The notes under the pieces: generated by a model | Database searches by the model: none | What the model saw: only the letters and a program-made list of their open reading frames with translations | Told to the model about the DNA's origin: nothing | Program-made: the position numbers and the translations under genes | Part shown: positions 43,618-54,383 of the stretch, in pieces | Position numbering within the stretch: the first letter of the stretch is position 1 | Layout of the letters: each line of letters begins with the position of its first letter | Origin: Cyanophora paradoxa | Lineage: Eukaryota > Glaucocystophyceae > Cyanophorales > Cyanophoraceae | NCBI GenBank assembly: GCA_004431415.1 | Contig: QPMI01000079.1 | Location: 1-64,000, forward strand | Direction: 5' to 3' | DNA length: 64,000 nucleotides

Positions 43618-46600
43618 CTACCGCTTCTCGCGCTCGCGGTCCGCCCTGGAGGGCTCCCGCAGGAACAGCTTGTCGAGCTTGTGCGTCTGCGCCCCGCCCG
43701 CCGCGACCTCGGATCAAGAGGCGCGCCCCGGGGAGGCTTGGCGGGAGGGGTGGGACCTGGAAGAAGGCGGGGATGTCGGGGACGGGGGCGAGGGGCTTCG
43801 TCTCGATGTCGATGCGGTGCGAGACGCTCGGCTTCCGGTCCCACAGCGACGCCACCTGGCCCCTGGGGGGCGCCCCGTCAGCCGGCCGGCCCCGCATGCG
43901 ACTCGGTTCAGGGCGACTGGCAGAGGGGCAGGGCGGACTCGAGGTAGGAGGAGTAGAAGCGGAGGGAGTGCGGGATCTCGCTCGTCGCCTGCTGCGAGAA
44001 GATCTCCGCCCCCTTCACGCCCTGCGCGGCGGGAGACGGGGACGGTGAGGCGAGGCGGCGCAGCGGGGGGCGGGCGGGGCGGGGCGGGGCGCGCGGCGGC
44101 GGGGCGGCCGGTGACGGATGTGAAGCTGCGGGAGAGGCGGGCGCGGTGCCCGCCCCGCTTCGGGCTCTCCCCCGCGCTCGACTCCCCGTCCGGCGTCTGC
44201 GCCGCGCCGGCCGCCGCCGTCGCAGGGGCCCGGAGGCGAGCAGGGCGGGGCGGGGCGGAGCTGAGCGCGCACCGAGGGCGTCGGGGGCACGGACGAGTCG
44301 GTCGGAGTGGGCGCCAAGCCGCCGGGGGCCGCCCCGGGACCGCCCCCGGCGCCGCCCCCGCTCCCGCTCCCGCTCGCGCCCGCGGGCCGTCGACCTCGAT
44401 GGAGAGGCCGGTGCCGGTGCCGGTGCTGCCCTTGCGGGCGGCGGGGCGGGCCGGCGGCCGGCGCCGTAGCCGTGCGGCGCGAAGTCCGCCTCGTCGTACG
44501 GCGCCGCCTCCGCCTGTGTCCAGCCGGCGCCGTCAGCCCAGGGCGCCCCCGCGGTGAAGGCCGGCTGGCCGGCTGGCTGGGGTGGGGGCGGACCCTGGCC
44601 CAGGAGGCGGGGTCGGGGAGGGACCAGCGCTGCGGCTGCCCGAAGGTGCCCACGAGGGCGCCCTCGAGGCTCCAGAGCGCCACCGTCCCATCCTCTGCCG
44701 CCGTCACCACCAGCCGCTGCGCCTCCAGCAGCTCCACCCTGGCGGGAGCGGGGGGAGGGGCGCGCCGTCAGGGGGAGAGCGAGACATCCGACGCTTCCCC
44801 TCGACGCTTCTCTCGAGTATCCGCCGAGAAGTAAGCCGCGGTCGCTCTCCCTCTCCTCCCCCAGGGGCGCGCGGAGGGGGCGTGCGGGCGGGCGGGCGGA
44901 GCGGGGCCGCACGAGGCGAGGCGGGAGTTGCGCTGGGCGACGAAGTGGTGGAGGGGGGCGACCCGCAGCGTCGCTGGCGGCGCCGCGGCCGCCGAGCGCC
45001 CGGCGTGGTGCTGCGGGGGCGTGTCCCCCGAGATCTCCCACACCTGCCCGGGCCCCCGCGCCGTCAGACCGAGGCCCTCCGGGCAGCTGGGGGCGGGGGG
45101 CGGAGGGGAGAGAGGGGGGGGGGGGGGGGGGGGGGGGCGGGCGGGCGGGGCAGGTACTACGAGATTGAGATTTAGAGAGATTTAGAGCACAGCGTTCGCC
45201 CCGCAGCGGAGAGGATAGGCTTAGCCCTCTGGCCTGGCCGCTCCGGGGAGGGGGGCGGGGGGGGGGGGGGGGGGGGGGGGGGCGAGCCTTGACGGTGCCG
45301 ACGGCGTCGCCGGAGACGAGGAGCGTGTTGGCGGCGTCCGTCGCGAGCGCGATGATGGGCTCGCCCGGCGCGTGGCCCCCGTGCACCTGCCGCCCCCGTC
45401 CGGTCAGCGCCAAAAAAGCTTCTGCTCGATCCCGAAGAAGCGAGCCGGGCTTGGGGCGGAGCGCACGGCGTGGATCTGGGCGCCGGTGAGGGGGCTCCAG
45501 AAGCGGAGGTAACCGTCGACGCCGGCCGTCGCCACCGTACTGTGCCGCCTCCGCAGGCACAGCACCTGTCCCCGCCGCGGGGGCGGCCCGCGTCAGGCCC
45601 AGGGCGGATCCCGCCCGTGCGGGGCCGGCGCGCACCTTCTCGACAGCGAGGGCCTCGCCGGCGGGCAGCGGCGAGGAGGAGGTGGAGGGCACCGGCTGCT
45701 GCGGCATCGTCTGCGCACGCACGCGCGGCTAAGGACGAGGCGGGCGGAGGGGCGGAGGGGCGCTGGCGGGGGGCGGGCCTGGGAGGTGCGGCGGGGGTGG
45801 CGGGACTGTAGGGTGCGGTTGGCCGCGTGGGAGGAGGCGGAGGAGGCGGAGTCGGCGGGGGCGAGCGGCGCGGAGGGCCCCGAGGAGCGCATGCGGCAGC
45901 GGATCGCCCCGCTGTTGATGTTCCACACCGCCACCTGCCCCCGCCCCCGCGCCGCGCGCGCCGCGTCGGGCCCGGCCCGGGGCGGTCCGCGGGGCCGGGG
46001 TGGAGGGCGGACGGTGCCGTCGTAGGAGCAGGTGGCGATGTGGCCGGGGGGGCAGTGCGTGACGCAGAGGATGTCGTCCGTGTGCCTGCCGCGGGGCCGA
46101 CGGACCCCGGTCAGGCGGTCCGGGGCGGGCGAGCGCCGGGCCCGGGGGTCAGAAGGGGACGGTCTCAAGCTCCATGTTTGCACGCGCCCAGCCCAGCGGC
46201 CCCCCGCCCCCGCCCCCGCCCCCGCCCCTGTCCCGTCCCAGCTCTAGCTCTAGCACTAGCTCTCTCAGCTCTAGTTCCACGTTTGCAGGGAATCCAGGCC
46301 TCGCCCCCGGGCGGGGCGGACCCGGTGAAGACGTGGGCGAGGGTGAGGCGCCGGTGCTTGTCCTCCCCGTCGTCCCACAGCAGAACCTGCACGGGCGGGC
46401 GGGTGAGGGGAGCCGGGCACGCGGGGCGGGGGCGTGGGGCGTGGGGCGGGGGGCGGGCCTTGCGGTTCCAGCCGACGCCGACGATGAAGCGGAAGGGGCC
46501 GTCCGCGAGGTAGATCACGCTGCCCGCCCCCCGTCAGCCCCGCCCGCCGGCCCTGCCCGCTGGGCGGCGGGGGCGGGGGCCCCCTTTTCGAGCTTCTGGC

Positions 46601-49500
46601 TCTCAGGGCCGGGCGCACCTGGTGAGCTCGGACTTGTCGGGGGACTCGCCCTCGCGGATCGCCTGCCCGCTCGTGAAGTTCCACACCTGCGCGGCCCCTC
46701 AGCGGCGGCGGCCGAGCGCGGGGGGCGGGCAGGGCGCTGGGGCGGCGGGCGCCCGGGAGTCCAAGGCCCCTCCTTGAGCGCAAGGCTGACCCTTTAGAGT
46801 AGACCTAGAGGGGGGGGGGGGGGGGGGGGGGGGGGCGGGCGGGTGAGGGAGCCGGGCACAGCGGCGGCGGCCGAGCGCGCAGGGCGCTGGGGCGGCGGGC
46901 GCCCGGGAGTCCAAGGCCCCTCCTTGAGCGTAAAGCTGACCCCTTTCAGTAGATCTAGAGGGGCGGGGGCGGGGGCGGGCCTTGACGGTGCCGTCGGAGG
47001 CGCCGGTGATGAGGCGGCGCCCGCCCTGGTCCAGGCACATCGCCGAGATCTTCGCGTTCTGCCCCCGCGCGCCATAAGCGGGGGGGCGCCGCGCCGCGCA
47101 GCGCCGCGCAGCGCCGCGCGGCCGGCGCACGGGGTGGGTCTCCTTGAAGAGGAAGCTCTGCTCCCCCGTCTCCACGTCCCACGTCTGCGCGCGCGCCCCG
47201 GCGCTCAGCAGGCAGGCAGGCAGGCAGCGGAGAAGGGCGGGAGGGCGGGAGGGCGGAAGGGCGGGGCGGGGCGCACGGAGATGGAGGAGGCGTCGGCGGA
47301 GATGACGACGCCGAAGGGCGCGTTGTAGAGGGCGCCCACCAGCGGCTGCGCGCGCGGGGGCCGAGTTCAGTTCAGTTCAGTTCAGTTCAGTTTAGTTTAG
47401 TTTAGTTTAGTTTAGTTTAGTTTAGTTTAGTTTAGTTTAGTTTCAACTCAGCGAGGCTCAGCTGAGCTCAGCTGAGCTCAGCTGAATTTCGGGGGGTTTC
47501 GGGGGGTTTAGGGGGTTCGGGGCGGGCCTCGTGGTGGGAGCGGACGCGGCCGGCGTCGGCGATGGCGGCGAGGCGGCCGAGGGCGGGCCAGACGGTGACG
47601 GTGCGGTGCGCCGAGACGAGCCGCGCGTTCAGGTCGTCGAAGAAGAGCACGCTGCGGGCGGGGGGGGGGCGGTGAGGGCGGCGTGGTCAGCTCGAACCCA
47701 TATCGCTCAGCGGCGAGCTCGAGGAAGCCGATCTAGCCGCTCGTGCAATGGAAGGAAGGCGAGTCGGGGCGGCGAATGCGGACCTGTGGTGGACGCCGCC
47801 CGTGCCGCTGGCCGAGCGCGGGTACCGCCCCGCCGACTGCGGCGAGAAATCAGAGGGCGGCGACAAGGAACGCAGAAGAGAGGGGGCGGGGGGGCGGACC
47901 TCGCCGTCGATGGTCTGGATGCAGTTGCCGGTGCGGATGTCCCACACCTTGACCACCTGAGGGAGGGGAGGGGCTCAGGGGAAGAGGGGGGGGGGGGGGG
48001 GGGGGGGTAGGGCGGACGTCGTCGAGGTCGAGGGAGATGACCTGCGGGGAAGGAAGTCGAGGGGAGTTAGTTGGTTGCTAGTCTGGGGAAGCTAGGGGAA
48101 GGAAGGAGGGAGATGACCTGCGAGTCGCCGTCGTCCACAACCACCTGCCTGCGCGGCGCGTCGGGGGAGGCGGAGGCGGAGGCGGGGCGGGCGGGGAGGG
48201 GGCCGCACCGGATAGGGGCCCCGTGGCCCTGCAGCGTGTACAGGGGCTTCGGCCGCGCCAGCGTCCATATGTTCCTGCGCACGCGCGCGCGCCGCACCAC
48301 GGCGTCGGCGCCAGGAGCGGAGCCGAGCGTGCGGGGGCGGCCGGGGTGGAGTTCAGCTCCTCGCGCACACGAAGCGCTCGATGCCGGCGGTGGCGAGGAG
48401 GTGGTGGCTCGCGCTCCACGCGAAGCTGTGGATCCCCTTCTGCGCGCCCACGGCCCCGCCGCGCCCGGCCCCGCCCCGCCTCAGGCGACCGAGACTCCCC
48501 AGAGAGGGGCGGGGCGGGGCGGGGCGGGGCGGGGGCGGACGCGGTGGCCGTGGAGGGTGACCATCAGCTGCAGCGACCGCTCCGGGTCGCTCACCTGCGC
48601 GCGGGGCGAGCGGGGCGCCTCAGCACTGGGGGGCGGGGCTGGGCGGGCGGGGCGAGCGGGGGCGGGCCCGGAGGGTGCCGTCGAGGGAGGAGGAGAGGAT
48701 GCAGCCGAGGTCCGACGCGTACTGCCCGGGCGCCGCGTCAGGGCGCCGGATCGAGGCCGGCGGGGCGGGGCGGGCGGGGCGGGCGGCGCGCCTGGAGGCC
48801 GGTGACCCAGTCGGAGTGCAGGCGGGCGCGGCAGCGCACTACGTCCTCCGCCTGCCGCCGCGACACCTGCCAAGCCACATCCAGCGAGTGGGCGACGGGG
48901 CTCCAGCGGGGCGGGGTGGGGCGGGGCAGAGGCGGGGGATTTAGGCCTACACCTAGCAGGCGCGGCGGAGGCGCGGAGGCGCGGGCGGGCGGGGGCGGGG
49001 CGGGGCGGAGGGGCGGGGCGCACGCGGTAGGCGTCGAGGAGGGTGACGGCGCCGCGGTCGTCCCCGTACGCGACCACCGGCTCGCCCCGGGGCACGCAGA
49101 AGAGGGCGCACAGGGGGATCGAGTCCAACTCGATGCCCCCCTCGTGCTCGAACGCGTTCTCCTGCGGCCCCGCGGCCCTCAGAAGAAGAAGAAGCGAACA
49201 AAGCAAAGCCTAGCGGAGCAGAGCGAGGCGAGCAGAGCGGGGCGGGCCTTCATGGCGAAGAGGTCGACGCGGCGGTCGATGCCGAAGACGGCGAGCTTGT
49301 CCAGCACGTGGTGCGGCTCCGGCGTCTGCGGGGAGGCGAGGCGCGAGGCGCGGGCGAGGGCGCGAGGTCAGCCCGGGGCCGGGGGCGCGCGCCGCCTCTG
49401 GAGCCGCCTCCGGAGCGCCCGCCCCGCTAGACGCGTGGGCGGCTCCGGGGCCCCGGCCGGCGCGCTGGACTCGGGCCTCCGGGGCGCGGCCCGTGCGGGA

Positions 49501-49542
<42 letters not shown>

Positions 49543-51112
49543 AGACCTTCCTGTAGAGGTAGCAGGCGTCGGTGAGCCACGCCGCCCCGGGCTTCCGGCT
49601 CGTCTGCGCCCCGCCCCCCTCAGCAGCCGCCCCGAGCTGGGAAGGAGGGAGGGGGCGCGGGCCTGGAGGTGGCGCAGGGGGCTCGCGTCCCAGCAGGAGA
49701 TGAGCCCCGCCTTGCTCGTCGCGATGTACCTGCCCGCCGAGCTAAGAAGATGGGCGAGCCAGGATTCCTGGAAGGGGCGGGGCGGGGCGGGGGCGGGCTT
49801 GTTGCGGCCGAAGAGGTGCGCGTCGGGGAGGCGGATGATGCGGTTCACGGCGTCGTCGTGCCGCCCCGCCTCTGACTCCCCCCGCTGGCCCCGCCCCCGC
49901 CCCAGTGAGCCGTCAGCCGTCTGCTGTCTGCTGTCTGTTGGATGTCGGCGCACGAGCTTCCCCGACCGCCCGTTCCCGAAGAGGTTCATCTGGCGCGAGG
50001 CGGCGGCTCAGGGCCCCCGCGCCGGCTCGAAGGGGGTGGGAGGGGGCAGCGGCACGCCGGCGCACCGTCTGCTCGTCCCGCATCTTGAACGCGCCCTGCT
50101 GGTGCAGCACGATGTACACCAGGAACTGGGGGGTACGGCGTCGACGAGGGCGCCGCCGCGAAAAAAAGAGAGGGAGGGGTACGGCACCTCGTCCCACGTC
50201 AGGAGCCCGTCGGCGTTGGCGTCAATCTTCATGAAGAGGCGCTCCGAATCAACCTCCCGCGCGCCGCTCACGTGTTGCATCGCGCTCTTGAACTGCGTAC
50301 CCCGGCGGCTCGCGGGGGGGATTTTAGGGGGGTATGGGGCGCGGCGCGCCTCCTTCAGGTCGATGGTGCCGCTCTTGTCCGCGTCGACTGCCTTGAAGGA
50401 GGCCTTGATGCGCATGAGCTCCTGCGGGGTACGCGTCGAATTCGAGGGAGGGGGGTACGGGGGCGGCGGAGGGAGGGGCCGGGGCGGGCCTGCAGGTTCA
50501 TCCCCTCAAGAACGCCGTCCGCGCCGTCGGTACCCCGGAAGGCGTCGGGGGGTACGGGGTCGTCGGCTGCGAGCGGGCGGTCGGCGCGGGGCGCGCGGGG
50601 CTGCGTCGGGGGTGGGCCGGGGCGCACTGAGGGGGTTGCCGGTGATGCGGGCGAAGAGGGTACCCAGCTCGCGGCGGCGCTGGGGCGGCGCAGAGGTGGC
50701 CTCGCGCTCCCGGGCCCGCCTGCTCTTGCCCTGGAACGGGATGTACCCGAGCTGCCACGCGCCCCGCTCGAACTCGCGGCGCGGAAGCGAGCGGCGGGGG
50801 CGCGCGGCGGCGGACCGTGGGAAGGATTGCAAGCGTCTTCGTGTTCTTGTTCTTCGTCAGGACGGCCAGCGGCAGCTGCTGGCTCGAGGCCGCGTGCGAG
50901 AGCGTGGCCGCTGACGACTTGGGCCGCTGCGGCGGCGGCGCCTGCGGCGTGTCGCGGATCGCGGCCAGCAGCCTGCCGCGCGGCTCAGGCGCCGCTCGGG
51001 CGCTCGGCCGAGCGCGGGCGCACTTGGAGGTCGGCACTGGCTCCAGCGGCTGCAGGCCGAGCGGCTGCCTGAGGACCGGCTCGCTCTGCGAGACGCCCAT
51101 GCCGGCGGCCAT
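43618..51112 (-). CDS. EF-hand/WD40 repeat protein, WDR49-like
   Basis: From the N-terminus: a basic leader, then two canonical EF-hand loops, DADKSGTIDLKE (near 50370) and DANADGLLTWDE (near 50200), then FLVYIVLHQQGAFKMRDEQT. At least ten WD40 blades follow, including VVKVWDIRTGNCIQTIDGE, TWDVETGEQSFLF, MCLDQGGRRLITGASDGTVK, CVTHCPPGHIATCSYDGT, VAVWNINSGAIRCRM and LVVTAAEDGTVALWSLEG. EF-hands placed before a long WD40 array are typical of the WDR49/EFCAB8 group, linked to cilia in other eukaryotes. The C-terminus runs through SLRFYSSYLESALPLCQ and PVPDIPAFFQ to THKLDKLFLREPSRADRERE, ending at TAG 43620-43618. There are more than 25 short exons; many introns hold runs of 15-38 C on the sense strand, and the donor at 50349 is GC. 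The first ATG in frame is at 51112, but the frame is open further upstream to about 51240. Not every junction was traced. Confidence 0.85.
47365..47445. repeat. TTCAG to TTTAG pentanucleotide array in an intron
   Basis: About five TTCAG units pass directly into about ten TTTAG units on the plus strand, inside an intron of the WD40 gene. The switch is a single C-to-T class change that spread over the second half. Confidence 0.9.
49504..49541. repeat. G homopolymer of about 38 nt in a WD40-gene intron
   Basis: Longest of several G runs on the plus strand in this gene (others near 45115-45137, 45257-45282, 46811-46836 and 47988-48007). On the sense strand they are poly-C, and they sit between exons. 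Confidence 0.85.
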
Positions 51113-51815
51113 CGAGGCAAGATCCACGATGTCCCCGTGCGCCAGAGCGGGCGACTCATCGTCCCGCCTCGGCGCCGAACGCGGCAGGACCTGGCCGAGC
51201 GCCGGATTGAGCCACGGCGGCGCGCGGCCTGGGCGGGGCTGGGATCACCTCGGATGCGCTCTTACGCATAGCTGGAGGTGCGGGGGAGCGCCGTTCGCTT
51301 AGCTAAGCCCTCCAGACCTCCTCCGGCTCAAGTTCGAAAGCGCTGCTCGGCCTGGGCGGCCGGCAGCCCTCCGTGCACTGCAATACCAGACTACTAGATT
51401 GGGATAGAAGGCCTAGCCGAGGAAACCTTCTTGTGCTTTGAGTGCGACTTTTTTGCGTGGGGGTATACGTGCGGACTCATTGGCTCGGAGGGGGCTGGTT
51501 TAAGGCTTCCGCCGACGTCCAGAGCGAGCTGAGCGCGTCTAGAACAAAAAGTACTAGTACCTCGCCTCAGCTGGTCGCCTCAGGTCGCTGCTGACAGCGC
51601 GACTCAGGTGAAAAGGAGTTCCGGCGACTTGCACAAGGGCCGCGATCTGCGCTCAACAGCTCCTCGCAGGAGCGTCCGCAGCCGCCGGGCTCGCAGCGCT
51701 AAGCAGTAGCAGCGAAACTTTGCCGCCCGTTAGCGGGCGGAGGAAATAGTTCCAGCCCGTTGACATCCAAGCAAATCGCTTAGCTCCCTGAGCGGCGACC
51801 GCCGAGCTCCTGAAC
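51113..51815. promoter_or_regulatory. Divergent spacer, WD40 gene and membrane protein gene
   Basis: About 700 bases between two divergent starts, so both promoters should lie here. The 51113-51270 part may be 5' coding sequence of the WD40 gene. No clear core-promoter element was identified. Confidence 0.45.
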
Positions 51816-54024
51816 ATGGGCGCCGGCAAAGCGCTCGTCGTGCTCTACCCGCTCTGCTTCGCCGGCGTCTGCTGGCTCGTCTGCCTCCGAACGGACGACG
51901 TCCTCTCTCGCCTCGCATTGCCTCTGCACGCGGCCGTCCGACGTGCGTTGCTTGAGCTAGCTATAGCGCTCCGATCGACGTGCGCGTCGGCCGCCCCGCA
52001 GTCAAGGACGTGCTTCCGCCGCTGCCGGAGACGAGGGCCGTCGCTTTCGAAGTCGGGCGCATCGTCGAGCGCCTCAAGGTGCCCCGGCCCGCGGCCGCAG
52101 CCGAGCGCTCGGAACGCCCCCTGCCCCCCGGCCCGAGCGGGCGCCCACGCGCGCGGGGCGCAGATCGCGCAAGCCCTGCCGGATGTGGTGAAGATCGAGG
52201 CGGCGCTGGTGGAGGCGCAGAGGGCGCTCGGCGTGACGCGACCCATCAAGGCCGAGTACCTCCTCGACCTCGGGCAGGTCCGCCCGATGCGCGTACCCCC
52301 CTTCTGGCCCCCCTTCTGAGGCTCCCGCAGCGAATCGCGGAGGCGGACGCGGGCCGCGGGCTCGCGCAGCGCGTGCTCGGCTTCTTCACGTTCGTCAACG
52401 TCATCTGGATGTTCAGGTGCGGGATCCGCGTACCCCCCTGCGCTTCGCTTCGTCCCGAGCCTTGTTTTTGGGGTACAGCATCCTCGGAATCTCGATCTCG
52501 GTGGGGCCCGCCGTCCTCGTGCTCATCGGACCCGTCCTCAAGCGCATCGTCATCTCCTTCCTCGTACCCTTCTGGCGGTCCGCCCGCACCGTGTACCCCC
52601 GAACACCGAATCCACCCCAGCTCAATCTGGGCGTACCCCCGCAGGAACTGCGTTCTTCCCGTGCTCATCGCCCTCCGGCCACTGTACGAGCTCGTCGCGT
52701 ACCTCACATGCACGTACCCCCCTCTCCCCCGGCGCCCTTCCCTCCTCCTCCCCCCTCTCCGATCCGACCGCGGTCCTCCACCGCAGGCGCCCGCATATAC
52801 GTCGAGGGCGCGCGGTACCCCCCCGAGACCGGCCTTTTCATCTCGCTGACCGGTACCCCCCCTCCCCCCCAAAAAAAAACCCGCCGCCGCCCGCCTGAGC
52901 CTTCGGCCGCAGCGGTGATGCTGCTGGTGCCGTCGGTGACCTTCAGCGCGTACCTCCACTCGACGGGCGGCGGCCGCGCCCGCGACCTCAGCAACCTCGT
53001 GCGCGCGCCCCGGCCCTGCCCGTCCCGGATCGAATCTCCCGCGGCTATCTGACGTGGCCTCGAATCCGGTCAGATCAACTTCTTCGTGGCGCTCTCGCTG
53101 GCCCCCGGGGCCCTCCAGTTCGACTCGCGCCTCCTCGGCTTCCTCGCCGTCCTCGCCTTCTACGCCGTCCTCGGCTTCAGCGTCGTCCCCGTCGGCGCGG
53201 CGTCCCGCTCCCCGTAGCCCCCTGTCTCCCCCTTGCCCCCCCTGACCCCGGCCGCGGGCATGCAGGCCTGTGCTGGTACGTCGGCTGGGGATCGCAGGAC
53301 GCCATGTCGGTACGCCCCCGCTCAGCCCCTCCCCGCGGCCCTGAGCTCGCGCGGGCCCCGCCTGTTAACCTTTCGGCGCAGCGGACGGCGGCGACGTCGC
53401 TGGTGCTGCTTTTGGGCGCCGCCGCCGCCCGCTTCGGGGTCGGCGCCCTCGCCCCGGCCGCCTCCGCTTTGTTCCGGCCCTTCGCCTCCGGCATCCAGGC
53501 GCGCGCGTACCCCTCCCGCCCTCGTCGTCCCGTATCCCCCCTCTCCCGGCTCCGAGCGTACCCCGGCCCCCGCAGTGCATGGGAACAATCGCGCTCTACC
53601 TCGCGCTGCTGATTATGGCCTCCCCCGGGATGCGCGGCTTCAAGTACTGGTGCGTACCCCGCTCTCGCCCCCCACCTCCCCGACGACGGATGCGAGTACC
53701 CCCCCTCTCGCAGGCGGGCGAATGGGGCGATGATCGTGTGCCTCCTCGCCGGCCTCTTCGTCGGCTCCGTTTTCGCGTACCCCGCCGTCTTCAACGTGGC
53801 CTGCAGTGCGCCCCGCCCCGCCCCGCCCTCGCCCCCCCGCCCTCGTCGACGCCTCGCCAGCCTTCTCGGTGCTGTTCGTGTCGGAAAAGGTGCTGGAGCT
53901 GCCGGTGTGGCGCTCAGCCGGCGGCGTCTGGCTCCTGCTCCTCGCCGGGAGCGCGTCTTTGTACTACCTCGCCCTCTGGCTCCACTCCCACCCCGGATTC
54001 GTGGCTTCGCTCTTCGACGTCTAG
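51816..54024 (+). CDS. Polytopic membrane protein, about ten helices, unknown family
   Basis: Starts MGAGKALVVLYPLCFAGVCW, an N-terminal helix or signal anchor. A soluble part follows (DVLPPLPETRAVAFEVGRIV, DVVKIEAALVEAQRALG). Then come hydrophobic helices: LGISISVGPAVLVLIGPVL, VLPVLIALRPLYELVAYL, VMLLVPSVTFSAYL, LLGFLAVLAFYAVLGFSVV, TSLVLLLGAAAARFG, MGTIALYLALLIMASPG, AMIVCLLAGLFVGSVFAYPA and GGVWLLLLAGSASLYYLALW. Exons traced with correct phase: 51816-51942, 52002-52078, 52164-52277, 52331-52416, 52479-52592, 52645-52709, 52787-52852, 52913-52998, 53074-53194; later exons run to TAG at 54022. Introns at 52710 and 53195 have GC donors; without them the helices at those exons fall out of frame. 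I do not recognise the family. A transporter or ER/Golgi membrane protein is possible but unproven. Confidence 0.75.
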
Positions 54025-54383
54025 CCCCGCCGCGCCGAGCCGCGAGTTCGACGTCGACGTCGACACTCCGCCTCCGCTGTACACACAACCGCCCCCCGGC
54101 CCTCCCACTCCTATGCCGCCCCCGCGCGCCTCCCCCCCGCTTGCGACGAATCCCGAGACTTTCAGCGATACGATCATGTTCAGCGGGCCCAGGACACCAA
54201 AAAAGCGGGTGCGCTAGCTAGAGCTACGGAGACGACATTCTACCCTAAAAAGAGGCGATCGACAACCGGGGTACATAATACAACCGGGCGGCTCTGTACA
54301 GGACAACTGCCTGGCAAGCGAAAAGGAACGAAAGGCGTAGTGCTACAACAGGAAACGTGAAAGGCGGGCGCGCCGCGGGGCGC
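54025..54383. other. Convergent spacer, nothing recognised
   Basis: About 360 bases between two 3' ends. An open frame on the plus strand runs to about 54220 but is low-complexity after the TAG. No other feature is seen. Confidence 0.5.

Noticed and set aside
47365-47445. TTTAG array as an interstitial telomere
   Set aside because: It is short, lies within an intron, and passes into TTCAG units; no other telomere-like DNA is near.
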